Positions 34,431 through 44,144 of a stretch of 64,000 bases of DNA are shown here, piece after piece. The notes beneath the pieces are model-generated. The model worked only from the letters and a program-made list of their open reading frames with translations, searched no databases and had not been told where the DNA came from. The position numbers and the translations under genes were made by a program. Source of the DNA: Miscanthus floridulus (lineage: Eukaryota > Streptophyta > Magnoliopsida > Poales > Poaceae); NCBI RefSeq assembly GCF_019320115.1, contig NC_089581.1, forward strand, positions 14,065,925 through 14,129,924, written 5' to 3'. Each line of letters begins with the position of its first letter. Position 1 is the first letter of the stretch.

Positions 34431-36482
34431 TTACTTGGGTCCTTGAAGGTTAGTCACTAAGCTCTTTGGTACCCAAATAGCTTTCTTCTTTGAGCCCATC
34501 CATGGTTTACCAATGAACTTAGCCTTTGCACCATTTGTACCCTTAGTAAGCATATAACATGAATCAAGCTTAATGGAGGATACATTAGCATTTTTGCTCT
34601 TGTTTTTGTATTCATGCTCTTTATGACCAACTTGCTTGCAACTCGTGCAAAACCGACCATTGTTCTTCACAAAACTAGTCTTGTGAGGAGCAAAGGCTGC
34701 TTTGCCTTTCTTGGGGGTATAGCCCAATCCCTCTTTGTAGAGAGAAGCTCTTTGGCTACCCAAGCACATAAGCAAGCGGTCCTCACCACCATAGGCCTTA
34801 GCTAAGGTGTGAGTGAGCTTATTGACCTCCTTCTTGAGGTTCTCATTCTCAACCACTAGTGAGGCATCACAAGTGAGACCATCACTACTAGATGAGGTGG
34901 AAATAGATGTACTACAAGAAGGGTTAGTAGGAGCAACAATGATAGGCATAGATAGTGATTCATCAATTATATCACAAGTTAAACCTACATTGCAAGTTTC
35001 AACATGCTTCTTTTTATTTTGCTCTTTAAGCGAAGAAGAATGAGCTTTTTCAAGCTTTTTGTGAGCTTTGCTAAGCTTCTCATGTGCTTCCTCTAGCTTC
35101 TCATGAGTTGCTTTGAGCTCATCAAGGGCTTGCTTAAGGGCTTTTACCTCCTTATTCAAGCTCTTGCATTCCCTTCTCTTAATGTCAAAGTGTTCTTTAG
35201 CATCTTCTAGCATGTCAAATAATTCATCCTTAGTAGGTTCATCATCATCACTATCACTATCATTTTCATTTTCATGTTCATTATCATCAACATGTTCTTC
35301 ATCACTTTCATCATCACAAGATTGTACCTTAGTGGCCTTAGCCATGGAGCATGATGAAGATTCGAAGAGAGAAGGCTTCTCATTGATAGCAATGCTTGCA
35401 AGAACCTTCTTCTTGGTGTCTTGTTATCATCACTATCATCATCATCATCACTTGAGGAAGCATCACTATCTCAAGTGACTACATATGAACCACCCTTCTT
35501 CTTCTTGAATGCCATCTTGTCCTTCTTCTCTTTCTTTTCCTTCTTGTCCTTCTTCTTATTCTTCTTGTTGTCATCATCATTGTCGCTATTGTATGGGCAT
35601 TGAGCAACAAGATGATCTTTGCTTCCACACTTGAAGCACCTTCTTGACTCTATTCTTGAATGAAGATTTCTTTCTTCTTACACAGTAGCCCTTCTTCACC
35701 ATGAACTTGCCAAATCTTTTGACAAAGAGAGCCATCTTCTCATCATCATCATCCCAAGATTCATCTTTTTCACTTGATGTTTCTTGCTTTGCTTTGCCCT
35801 TAGATGATGTGGCTTTGAATGCCACGCTCTTCTTCTTGTCATCCTTCTTCTCATCTTTCTTCTCCCTCTTTTCTTCCTTCTCATCATCATCTCTATAAGC
35901 ATCATCGGTCATGATATCTCTCAAGATTTAGTTTGGTGTCATTGTGTTCAAACCGGTCCTCACTAGTAAGGTGACCAACATGCCAAATCTTGCGAGCAAA
36001 CATCTCAAGAACTTATTGGAGAAGTCCTTGTCCTCTATCTTTTCACCAAGTGCTTTGAGATCATTGACAATCACTTCCATTCGATGGAACATGTCCGGCA
36101 CACTCTCATCTTCCTTTATCTTGAAGCTTGCAAACTTCTCTTTGAGAATATATGCCTTTGCACCCTTCACGGCTTGAGTGCCCTCAAATGATTCTTCCAA
36201 TTTCTTCTAAGCTTCATGAGCCATCTCAATATTCTTGATTTGCTCAAATGTTCTCACATCAATTGCATCATGAATGGCACTTAGAGCAATGTCATTATTT
36301 TGGAGAAGCACTTCTTCAACCGCGGTGGGATTTTCTGGATCCTCAATCTCAATTTTGATTTCTACCACCTTCCAAACCTTTCTATTGATTGACTTGATAT
36401 GTGTGGTCATCTTTGACTTCCAATAAGAGTAATTTGAGCCATCAAATTGGGGTGGCTTCTTGGTGTTGTTGATTTGAGCCAT
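34431..36482 (-). pseudogene. Copia gag
   Basis: It starts MAQINNTKKPPQFDGSNYSY at 36482, the UBN2/DUF4219-type N-terminus of Copia capsid, followed by KKLEESFEG and IKEDESVPDMFHRMEVIVND. A highly charged Lys/Asp/Glu stretch (35880-35590) and a long coiled coil (KLEEAHEKLSKAHKKLEKAH near 35040) precede a zinc knuckle near 34640 (CTSCKQVGHKEHEY) in which the last Cys is Tyr. In-frame stops at about 36206 and 35927 are TAG/TAA at positions where TGG and CAA are usual, and there are frame changes near 35600 and 35350. The 304-residue C-terminal part is open. Confidence 0.9.
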
Positions 36483-36524
36483 TTTAACACCAAAGGTTGT
36501 TAAGCCTCAAATAACGGTGACCTC

Positions 36525-36537
36525 GGCTCTAATACCA
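36525..36537 (-). other. primer-binding site (initiator Met-tRNA)
   Basis: On the minus strand, TGGTATTAGAGCC two bases inside the 5' LTR, complementary to the 3' end of plant initiator tRNA-Met apart from one position. It marks the start of minus-strand synthesis. Confidence 0.85.
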
Positions 36538-36539
36538 CT

Positions 36540-38439
36540 TGAAAGGTCCTAATGGCTAGAGGGGGTGAATAGCCTAATAAAAATTTCTACAACAATACTT
36601 AACCAATTGGTTAGATAATTATGAGGCGAAGCAAGTGTTGCGCTAGCCAACTTAAAATGTAAGCCACCTACCACAATTCTAGTTTAGATAGTGTCGATTC
36701 ACACAATAGCTAAGACACTACCTTATGTTAGTGTGCTCTCAAAAGGCTAACTAAAGAGCCACACCAACCAAGCAAGCAAGCTGTCACAACTAGCTACACT
36801 AAAGAACTTGTCAACTAGTTTGCGGTAAAGTAAAGAGAGTGATCAAGAGGGTTATACCGCTGTGTAGATGAAAGAACTAATCAATCACAAGGATGAATAA
36901 CAATGAAGACCAATCACCTTAGAATTAATGATGAACATAATGATTTTTACCGAGGTTCACTTGCTTACCGGCAAGCTAGTCCTCGTTGTGGCGATTCACT
37001 CACTTGGAGGTTCACGCGCTAATTGGCTTCACACGCCAAACCCTCAATAGGGTGCCACACAACCAACACAAGATGAGGATCACATAAGCTACGAGCAATT
37101 TACTAGAGTACCTTTTGGCGCTCCACCGGAGAAAGGTCAAGAACCCCTCACAATCACCATGATCGGAGCCGGAGACAATCACCACCCTCCGCTCAACGAT
37201 CCTTGCTGCTCCAAGTCATCTAGGTGGCGGCAACCACCAAGAGTAACAAGCAAAATCCATAGCGAAACACGAACACCAAGTGCCTCTAGATGCAATCACT
37301 CAAGCAATGCACTTGGATTCACTCCCAATCTCACTATGATGATGAATCAATGATGGAGATGAGTGGAAGGGCTTTGGCTAAGCTCACAAGGTTGCTATGT
37401 CAATGAAAATGGCCAAAGGTAGTGAGCCATAGCCGGCCATAGGGCTTAAATAGAAGCCCCCACAAAATAGAGCCGTTATACCCCTTCACTAGGCATAACG
37501 CGGGCTGACCGGATGCTCTGGTCCAACTGACCGGACGCAGCACCGGACGCTCTGGTCGTGAATACCGAACGCGTCCGGTTGGCATACCAGACGTGTCCGG
37601 TAGCCCCCAAACTGCCACGTGTCTAGTTCAAACAAACTTAGCCGTTGCTGCCCCTTCTACTCATGACTGGACGCTCACACCGAACGCTGAGTCACAAATG
37701 ACCAAACGCTGAGCCGCAGCGTCTGGTGGAGTACAGTAAGCACCCTTGCTCGACCGGACGCATCCGGTGATATCAGACCGGATGTAGCCAGCGTCCGATC
37801 GACTGTCCTACCGAAACTGTGTCTGCTGATTCACACCGGATGTGTCTGGTGTGGCGATCGGACGCGTCCGATCGCTGAGTCTGTCACCAAAATACCGGAC
37901 ATGTCCGGTCACATACCGGACGCGTCTGGTCACTCTGTAACCAGCGTGACTAACTTCTCTTCGACTCTATCTTCTCCACCCTTGCTCAAATGTGCCAACC
38001 ACCAAGTGTATCACCTTGTGCACATGTGTTAGCATATTTTCACAAACATTTTCAAGGGTGTTAGCACTCCACTAGATCCTAAATGCATATGCAATGAGTT
38101 AGAGCATCTAGTGACACTTTGATAACCGCATTCCGATACGAGTTTCACCCCTCTTAATAGTACAGCTATCAAACCTAAATGTGATCACATTCTCTAAGTG
38201 TCTTGATCATCAAAACAAAATAGCTCCTATGTTTTATACCTTTGCCTTGAGCTTTTTGTTTTTCTCTTTCTTCTTTTCCAAGTCCAAGCACTTGATCATC
38301 ATTATGATATCAACATCATCATGCTATGATCTTCATTTGCTTTATCACTTGGAGTGTGCTACCTATCTCATGACCACTTGATAAACTAGGTTAGCACTTA
38401 GAGTTTCATCAATTCACCAAAACCAAACTAGAGCTTTCA
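36540..38439 (-). repeat. 5' LTR of the SIRE-like Copia
   Basis: 1,900 bp, the partner of 27448-29326, with scattered substitutions that are mostly transitions at CpG-like sites. It contains the same cluster of CCGGACG/CGTCCGG palindromes (37510-37940). Confidence 0.95.
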
Positions 38440-38444
38440 CTAGG

Positions 38445-38620
38445 GCACTCGGTAAAGCCTAAAAAATACTTGATAAATCTTTGCCGAGTGTTAAACTCGG
38501 CAAACGGCACTTGGCAAACAAAGACTCGGCAAAGCTGTCTTTGCCGAGTGTTTTTTGTCGAGCACTCGACAAATACTTTGCTGAGTGCTAAAATCGACAC
38601 TCGACAAAGACTTTTCAAAA
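38445..38620. repeat. CACTA subterminal repeats, left arm
   Basis: Multiple copies of TTTGCCGAGTG and its reverse CACTCGGCAAA, some mutated (CACTCGACAAA), in both orientations. They are putative transposase-binding sites. The arm is separated from its terminus by the Copia insertion. Confidence 0.8.
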
Positions 38621-38639
38621 AATATAAAAAAACCACCGC

Positions 38640-39470
38640 CGCACGCTCGAGGCTCCCCCGCCACCACCGCCACCACGCCTATTTCCTATTTCCCAGAACT
38701 GTGCCCCCACCACGCACTGCACTGCCCTCGTCGTGGAACATCGGGAGGTTCGGGAACACCACGAGGTTGCAGAGCACCCCGGCCACAGCGGCCTACACCG
38801 CCGGGGTGCCACTAGTGCAGGCGAGCAGGAGCGCCACCACCCCACCATGCACGGCCACGGCTGTGCATGCGTCCCGCAACGATGCCGTTAGCGGGAGCAG
38901 AACCACGCACGCGTGCTCTGCGATGGACACGCCGGACACGGACTCGAGCGCGCAGCACAGGTGTGACACCACGGCATCGGCTTCCTGTGCCAGGGAAGGC
39001 TATGTGGTGTTTGAGGATGCCAGGGAGGCCAGCGTGGCCACGGCACACTCGCGGAGGTCCCCGCCGTAGCCAGCGGCGGAGTCGAGCAGCGCCACCACCG
39101 CGGAGACGGCCGCGGCCATGGAGGGCGTCGACAGCGTAGGTGCGGTGCTCGCTAGCTCCTCCATCGCGTCGGTGTGGAGCCCACGAGGAGCCGGGAGACG
39201 AGGGGGAACCAGAGCCGATGGAGGAGGGCCCCGACATGGGCACGACGAGGAGGCGCGCGTCGGCGGCAAGCTGGGAGAGCAAGGCGGTGGTGGAGGAGAG
39301 CAGCGAGATGGTGTGGAGGTGGCCGAGCCTGGGCGCATTGGTGTCTCCCGCGGCAGACACGAATAGCAGCGTGCGGATGCGAGCAATGGGGCCACCACCG
39401 CCGCCAGCCGGCCACCACTGCCGGCGAGCACTAGGGCGCGGGTGCGGGCCCACCTGAGCCAACCTAGGAG
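38640..39470 (-). pseudogene. captured ARM-repeat protein gene fragment inside the CACTA
   Basis: On the minus strand one frame reads AVSAVVALLDSAAGYGGDLR, ECAVATLASLASSNTT (39115-39005). A second piece further on (38880-38710) reads RDACTAVAVHGGVVALLLAC, a stop codon, then AAVAGVLCNLVVFPNLPMFH. These are typical armadillo-repeat helices of the plant ARM-repeat/Vac8-like family (GGVVALL, AVAGVLCNL). Upstream sequence to 39470 is GC-rich and continuous with the first piece in part. At least one frame change and one in-frame TAG make it a pseudogene. It lies between CACTA subterminal repeat blocks, so it was probably carried by the transposon. Assignment to ARM is confident; the exact parent gene is not known. 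Confidence 0.7.
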
Positions 39471-39744
39471 GCCGACGCCTCCTCTCCTTTCCCTGTATGC
39501 GTGTTCTCTGGAAGAGATAAGGGAGAGAGAGAAAGAGAGGGGAGGGGGCGGCGCCGAGAGAGGGCTGGGAGACTTTACAATGCCGAGTGCCGGATCGAGG
39601 ACACTCAGTAAAGCTGTCTTTGCCGAATGTCTAGGGTTTTGGGCACTCGGCAAATATATTAGTTATTTTTTTATTTCCTTGTTTTCCATAACGTGTTTTC
39701 CTTTTTTGTTGGATCTACTTTGAAAATACCTTGTCAAATTGACT

Positions 39745-39749
<5 letters not shown>

Positions 39750-39812
<63 letters not shown>
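39750..39812. repeat. AT dinucleotide microsatellite
   Basis: About 31 uninterrupted TA units inside the CACTA element. Confidence 0.95.
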
Positions 39813-39816
<4 letters not shown>

Positions 39817-40518
39817 TTTTCTACCAATATGATTCCATTATTTTATGCAGTTACAGCTCAAATTTAATTTATATCAATTAAAATTCTATAATTGCACTTA
39901 ATAAATTAAAATTATCAAATGAATCCAAAAAATTACCAAAATTTCACATGAAATAATCTATGTTCTCTGTTGCCTGTACAAAAAGTTTTTAAGTGAAACC
40001 TTAATTCGATCGTCACTTTGACTCTAAATCTTACCGATTCATTCTCAACACTACGATTCTTCTTCTGAGATGCTTCGGTTTGTGAACATCGTACGTGACA
40101 AATTATACGAAACCTTCTCAATTTTTTACCACAGCCTCCATGTATGATATCATCACATCATGACAAATCTCATGATTTTCAGACTTCGTTTGCTTTTTTT
40201 AGAATTTAAAAACAATTCGGCCACACGTTCGTGGTCGTGTTTCCTGAACAAGATGTTCGAAATTTCTTTTCATTTCCCGGGTAAGGCCTCACACTGGACT
40301 CAATAACATGAATATCATTTTTCTACTCATTTTATTCTATTATTTGAATCACTTGCAGTTCAAATTTGACTTATACCAAAAAATTCTTTGAAATGCAATA
40401 AACTAATTAAATATAGCAAACAGATCTACGTATATACCAAATTTTAACATAGAATACCATATGTTGTATGTGGAGAGTAGAAAAAGTTTCAAGGTTAGAA
40501 GAGAAAAAAAATAAAATT

Positions 40519-40811
40519 ATTTGCCGAGTGCCAAATAGTTACACTCGGCAAACATATTTCTTTGCCAAGTGCCAGACATTTACACTCGGCAAACATATTT
40601 TTTGCCGAGTGCCTAGTTTTGCCGAGTGTTTTTTTTTCTAGTTTGCCGAGTGTCGAACTTTGCCCAGTGTTTTTTACATCGTTTGCTGAGTGTAATTATT
40701 TTGCCGAGTGTTTTTTCGCAGCACTCGACAAAGGGCTTGTTTGCCGAGTGCCCGAAGAAATGCACTCGGTGAACATAAAAACACTCGGCAAAGAGTCAGT
40801 TTCCGATAGTG
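40519..40811. repeat. CACTA subterminal repeats, right arm
   Basis: At least ten TTTGCCGAGTG/CACTCGGCAAA copies in about 290 bp, ending at the CACTA terminus. Confidence 0.9.
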
Positions 40812-41070
40812 AGGTAATAGAAGAAGTTTGGGAACAATAGTAGACAAGTAGCGTATGATGATCTTGTGGACATATTACTGATTGGATGTACTTATTATAT
40901 GATAATATATTTTCAATAAGTATATGTGAATTTATATTTAATTTGTAGCATGATGGTTATTATTTCTAACATGCCTCTTTCCTTCTATGGTTGATATTTA
41001 GGTTTATGTCAAATAAATTGTTAATGAATGGATGAGATTTTACATATGTTCTACATGTGTGGCTATTTGT

Positions 41071-41167
41071 CCGTAGGAACGTATGGGCACTTAACTAGTT
41101 AGAAAAAATGATAATATGTATACCGTAGGAACGTATGGGCACTTAACTAGTTAGAAAAAATGATAAT
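41071..41167 (+). repeat. tandem duplication of the Helitron 3' terminus and flank
   Basis: The block CCGTAGGAACGTATGGGCAC plus TTAACTAGTTAGAAAAAATG ATAAT occurs twice with a period of 52 bp. Each copy has the hairpin and CTAG end followed by the same AT-rich flank, so the duplication spans the transposon-host junction. Confidence 0.9.
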
Positions 41168-41733
41168 TGCTGCCGCCTGCCAACATCTACTTCGTGCCAG
41201 GCTAATAAGCTGTGAGAGAGCAGCCGGTTTCGATCGTACGAGGAAGGACCCTGGCGGCGGCCCATGCAATGAGAGATGCGGCGGGGCCCTGCGGGCCCAG
41301 GAATGGGGCATCGGCCAATGGCTATTCGACAGCGGCGGCTCGGAAAGCATCCCAGTTTCGCGATACCCCTTCCTCACCCTCCGATCCGTCGCGGCAGCGC
41401 GCATCACCGCTTTAAATCCGCCCCTCCCGGCGCCTCCCTCCTCCCGGCCGGGGTCCCCTCATCACCTTCTCTCCCTCTCTGTCCACCGCCGCAGCTAGCT
41501 GTGACGTCATGCGCTCGCCGGCGCCATAGCGCCAGCGCCTACCATCTACAACTGTAGGCTTAGTTATCCTGTCAATCAAGCGTCTCGTAAGGAACAAGGA
41601 AGGTAGCTAGCTAGTTTTATAGCTGCTGTCGTCGGCGGCCGCGGAAGCGACGTGCCTGTTCTTAGAGGATAGCAGAGAGGGTCAGCTAGGATTTTGGTTG
41701 AGATCAGGAGGGGAGGAGGCGGCGGCGGCGGCG
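41168..41733 (+). promoter_or_regulatory. promoter and 5' UTR of the MADS-box gene
   Basis: GC-rich region between the duplicated Helitron end and the ATG. Visible candidate sites are a CCAAT box in GGCCAATGG (about 41312), TTTAAATCCGCCCCTCCC at 41411-41428, and a TGACGTCA palindrome at 41502-41509. The second site resembles the A-rich plus CCCCTCCC layout of the cereal VRN1 'VRN box'. A pyrimidine-rich stretch (41440-41485) and a GGC-triplet run lead to the ATG. The transcription start cannot be fixed from sequence alone. Confidence 0.6.
41502..41509. promoter_or_regulatory. TGACGTCA bZIP-type palindrome
   Basis: A perfect C-box/CRE-like palindrome about 225 bp upstream of the MADS start codon. 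A role as a bZIP site is inferred. Confidence 0.4.
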
Positions 41734-41918
41734 ATGGGGCGCGGGAAGGTGCAGCTGAAGCGGATCGAGAACAAGATCAACCGCCAGGTGACCTTCTCCA
41801 AGCGCCGCTCGGGGCTGCTCAAGAAGGCGCACGAGATCTCCGTGCTCTGCGATGCCGAGGTCGCGCTCATCATCTTCTCCACCAAGGGCAAGCTCTACGA
41901 GTACTCCACCGATTCATG
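41734..41918 (+). CDS. VRN1: MADS-box transcription factor, exon 1 (AP1/FUL clade, VRN1/MADS14-like)
   Basis: DNA-binding MIKC-type MADS factor that promotes the floral transition in grasses. Exon 1 encodes the complete MADS domain: [60 protein letters not shown], then S and a split codon TG before GT. The exon is 185 bp, the standard first-exon length in AP1/FUL genes. [26 protein letters not shown] and YSTDS fit the FUL1 branch (rice MADS14, cereal VRN1) better than the MADS15 branch (RRNGLL, VFSPKG). The ATG is the only in-frame one and sits after a GGC run. The exon has no internal damage, but the remaining exons (I, K and C regions) are not in the window, so completeness is unknown. The symbol is by clade, not proven orthology. 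Confidence 0.92.
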
Positions 41919-42414
41919 GTACGCTCTCGCCTCCGTTGCTTACGTTTCAACGCGCTCCGCTGCGTGCTGCACCATTTCCAAGCTGTCTGAAACTATGAAT
42001 TACGGTGCGTGCTCCGTAATTATCTGTTTGAATTTGCTGAGAATTTTCGGGGCTCATTTGGATTATTGGATAGACAGACGTACGACTCGGGTCATACATA
42101 GTTTAGAATCTAGATGAAGACGCGTATAGCGTGTGCCGCTCGTGCGAGCGCTATATACGAGGTAATTTTATGTTCCGCTTTCGCTGGGATGGCGTTCGCT
42201 GCTCTGTTTGGGGAAATCTTTGCTACCATGCTGCATGTGTTAATTGCTTGACTGAGTTGACTCCTACTGAGGATCAAGTTGGGGGTGGGTGATCCATGGA
42301 GCGAACCGCAATCGATCCAACTGATTTCCGGAGGAGCACTGGTACGTTGCTCCATCTGTATTAGCCGCTGACCCAATGGGGCCCAATGGTTATTATGGAT
42401 AGCTCCAAAATTAC

Positions 42415-42630
42415 TCAGACGCACGGCGAGGGGTGAGAACAAAAGAGAAGTCGCACACTTTGGGAACCAGTACGGCGAGGGCCTTGGGCGGCGCGGTCCC
42501 ACTCGGCATAGGCGGAGTAATAGACGAGCTGGTAGAGCGCGTGCGAGTGCTCCGGCTGCAGCACCTCCGCTGCCGCCACCGCCGCCCATACGGCGTCCCC
42601 GGCGGAGCGGAGCGGAGCTCGGCGATGAAC
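42415..42630 (-). pseudogene. unidentified gene fragment
   Basis: Minus-strand reading AVWAAVAAAEVLQPEHSHAL, YQLVYYSAYAEWDRAAQ has natural protein composition and helix-like periodicity. A frame change follows, and another frame continues KALAVLVPKVCDF. I do not recognise the family. It joins the kinase fragment head to head at about 42630. Confidence 0.35.
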
Positions 42631-42635
42631 GCGGC

Positions 42636-42836
42636 TGCGTCGGCTGCTACGGAGGCTCGGGTGCGGCGACATCGGGACGGTGTACCTATCCGAGCTCCGC
42701 GGCGGAGGCGCCGGCAACAGCGGCGTGGGGAGGCCCTGCTGGTTCCCGATGAAGGTGATGGACAAGGCGGCGCTGGAGAGCCGGCGGAAGCTGAGTTGTG
42801 CGCAGACAGAGCGGGAGATCCTCCAGCTGCACCGGA
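42636..42836 (+). pseudogene. AGC-family protein kinase fragment (D6PK/phototropin-like AGCVIII)
   Basis: Reads [20 protein letters not shown], a [13 protein letters not shown] insert, [20 protein letters not shown] and [10 protein letters not shown]. This is the ATP-binding N-lobe of plant AGCVIII kinases: GCGDIG glycine loop, KVMDK with the catalytic Lys, and TEREIL with the alpha-C Glu. The fragment is uninterrupted but stops abruptly before the expected LDHPFLP. With no catalytic loop it cannot be an active kinase. Confidence 0.8.
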
Positions 42837-43642
42837 GCCGTTGGATCGAACCGTTGGATCTTTCGGTTCTCTGGTTTCCAATCCGTCGATCCAAATCCTT
42901 TGACTGATATCAGAATGGAGCCCATTTGGTTAGATTTTATGGACCGGTTCAATGAACCGCTCCACTGATCCGAACCACGCCCATCTTTAACTGCGGAAGG
43001 ATACTATACATCTCATCTCCTACTCTTATAGTCTTATCTTAATCAATATGTGTACTGAGTATATATCTTTGGCATGCGGGGACGATTGGGGATTACGTGG
43101 AGGGTTATGATTTCTTTAATTTGGATTACACCATCACTTGCTGCTTGCACCCGTTGTTTCTTCGCACTTCCTCGGCTTAATTTGACGTGACTTTTTCTTT
43201 GTTCTTCCATTGTTTTCTTGTGCCTCTTTTCTGATTGGCGCTACTTGTTGTCGACCCCCATGGTATACACGGTTTCATATGCATGGAGTCTTTGTCCACT
43301 GCGACGAGCAACTATGCTAGCTTGTCTTTGCTCTTGACTGATGATTGACGATGCTGAGCCTGAACTCCTCCAATTGAGCATGTTCATATCGCAAGCCCTC
43401 ACGGAGCACATAACTTTACTTTGTGTGTAGAGTTTCTTCTTTTGATATTGTTATGTGGTACATATCACTGTGGTTAGGTTGCCATGATTTTTCTTGAATG
43501 AAGAACAGATAGGTGCACTTACACGGATCCATCCTTTCTTCTTCAGTACTTACTATCACTGCTAATAGCCCATCATGGCTTCTACTTCTATCTGATTTCT
43601 GAGTTTATATTCAAGAACAACTAGTGGGTGTGCATGGGTTCT

Positions 43643-44096
43643 TGTTAGATAATTTACTGCTTCCTTGTGTGAAGACACAGCAAGGGACGGCGGCGCCGAA
43701 ATAGCCCCCTGCTGTGGTACTGTAGCAGCTACAGAGGCAGGTGCTGAACGGCTCACCTGCCGTACTGTAGCCACATACAGGTGCAGGCGCCAGAGTCAGT
43801 CCTGCTGTGTTATCTAGTCACTGTAGCAGCATGACAGTTGTATTAGGACTAGATAGATAGAGTTGTATATATAGTTTGCCACTGCAACTCAGCAAAAAGA
43901 GTTTAGATTTGCCATCTCCTATATAGGGCTCCGGCCAATGCTGGTGTCTCTAGCTGTGTGTGTATGCTTTGTTCTCCCTCTTCTTCTATCTCTAGCCATA
44001 GTGTGTGTGGTCGGACAACGTCTGTCGTGCTCAGTCGTGGTCGGCAAGACTGGCGAGTGGTCGAATCACCTAAGCCGGTGATCCTGTGGGCTAACA
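43643..44096 (+). repeat. 5' LTR of the intronic Copia
   Basis: 454 bp, TGTTAG...CTAACA, with GTTGTATATATAG as a possible TATA region near 43862. It is followed by the PBS TGGTATCGGAGCC at 44099-44111. Confidence 0.9.
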
Positions 44097-44098
44097 AG

Positions 44099-44111
44099 TG
44101 GTATCGGAGCC
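44099..44111 (+). other. primer-binding site (initiator Met-tRNA)
   Basis: TGGTATCGGAGCC, two bases after the 5' LTR, as in most plant Copia elements, with a G in place of the usual A at the eighth base. Confidence 0.85.
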
Positions 44112-44144
44112 GTATAAGTGCCATCGCCGGACTAACCGCTGGCG

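Larger units (their letters stand above)
27448..38439 (-). mobile_element. complete SIRE/Maximus-like Ty1-Copia retrotransposon
   Basis: Two LTRs of about 1.88-1.90 kb bound an internal region read on the minus strand in the order gag, protease, integrase, RT, RNase H (Copia order). CTAGG is duplicated perfectly at 27443-27447 and 38440-38444, and joining the flanks restores continuous CACTA sequence (GCCGAGTGCCTAGG, GGCACTCGG). A Met-tRNA-type PBS and a polypurine tract lie in the right places. Long LTRs, coiled-coil gag and a long spacer before the 3' LTR suggest the SIRE lineage. Coding is close to intact but for a few stops and a hAT insertion. Confidence 0.95.
27412..40811. mobile_element. 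non-autonomous CACTA transposon (Pack-CACTA), split by a Copia element
   Basis: Left end CACTACCGGAAATAGTAGG; right end, reversed, CACTATCGGAAACTGACTC. Both are followed inward by TTTGCCGAGTG, which recurs in direct and inverted form near both ends, as CACTA subterminal repeats do. The outside triplets are AAG and AGG, a TSD with one mismatch. After subtracting the inserted Copia (10,992 bp plus 5-bp TSD) the element is about 2.4 kb and encodes no transposase, but it carries a piece of an ARM-repeat gene. It inserted in the 3' non-coding tail of the Helitron. Confidence 0.85.
20828..41098 (+). mobile_element. autonomous-type Helitron, decayed and nested by other elements
   Basis: The left end is taken as TCTCTACTACAAAAGG after an A (20827), as at grass Helitron 5' ends. 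The right end shows a CCGTA/TATGG hairpin (41072-41088) followed by CACTTAACTAG and a T, matching the Helitron rule of hairpin, about 10 nt, CTRR, insertion before T. Between lies a RepHel gene in the + direction. Removing a solo LTR (26706-27316 plus its TSD) and a CACTA element (27412-40811) leaves about 6.25 kb, a reasonable size for a Rep/helicase Helitron. The 3' end is well supported; the 5' end is by similarity to the usual TC start and could be off. The Helitron now abuts the promoter of the MADS-box gene. Confidence 0.7.
42275..42970. mobile_element. candidate Pack-type element carrying two gene fragments
   Basis: A sharply GC-rich 440-bp core (42410-42850) sits in AT-richer intron. 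The edges show weak inverted similarity: GTGGGTGATCCATGGAGCG on the left versus GTGGTTCGGATCAGTGGAGC for the reverse complement of the right edge. Fragments of two unrelated genes lie in opposite orientations inside. No clear TSD was found, so the transposon class (Mutator or hAT) is undetermined. Confidence 0.4.

Noticed and set aside
38812..39462. Minus-strand frame of 216 codons in the CACTA as a real gene
   Set aside because: Only part of it is in the frame that gives ARM-repeat sequence. The C-terminal half is an off-frame translation, so I annotated a fragment rather than a gene.
41698..42117. Extended MADS ORF of 139 codons reading into the intron
   Set aside because: The upstream start is not an ATG, and the standard 185-bp exon ends at the GT donor at 41919. 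The remainder is intron read-through.
42433..42903. Plus-strand frame of 156 codons in the MADS intron
   Set aside because: It is out of frame with the kinase fragment, whose correct frame runs from about 42636 and is much more protein-like.
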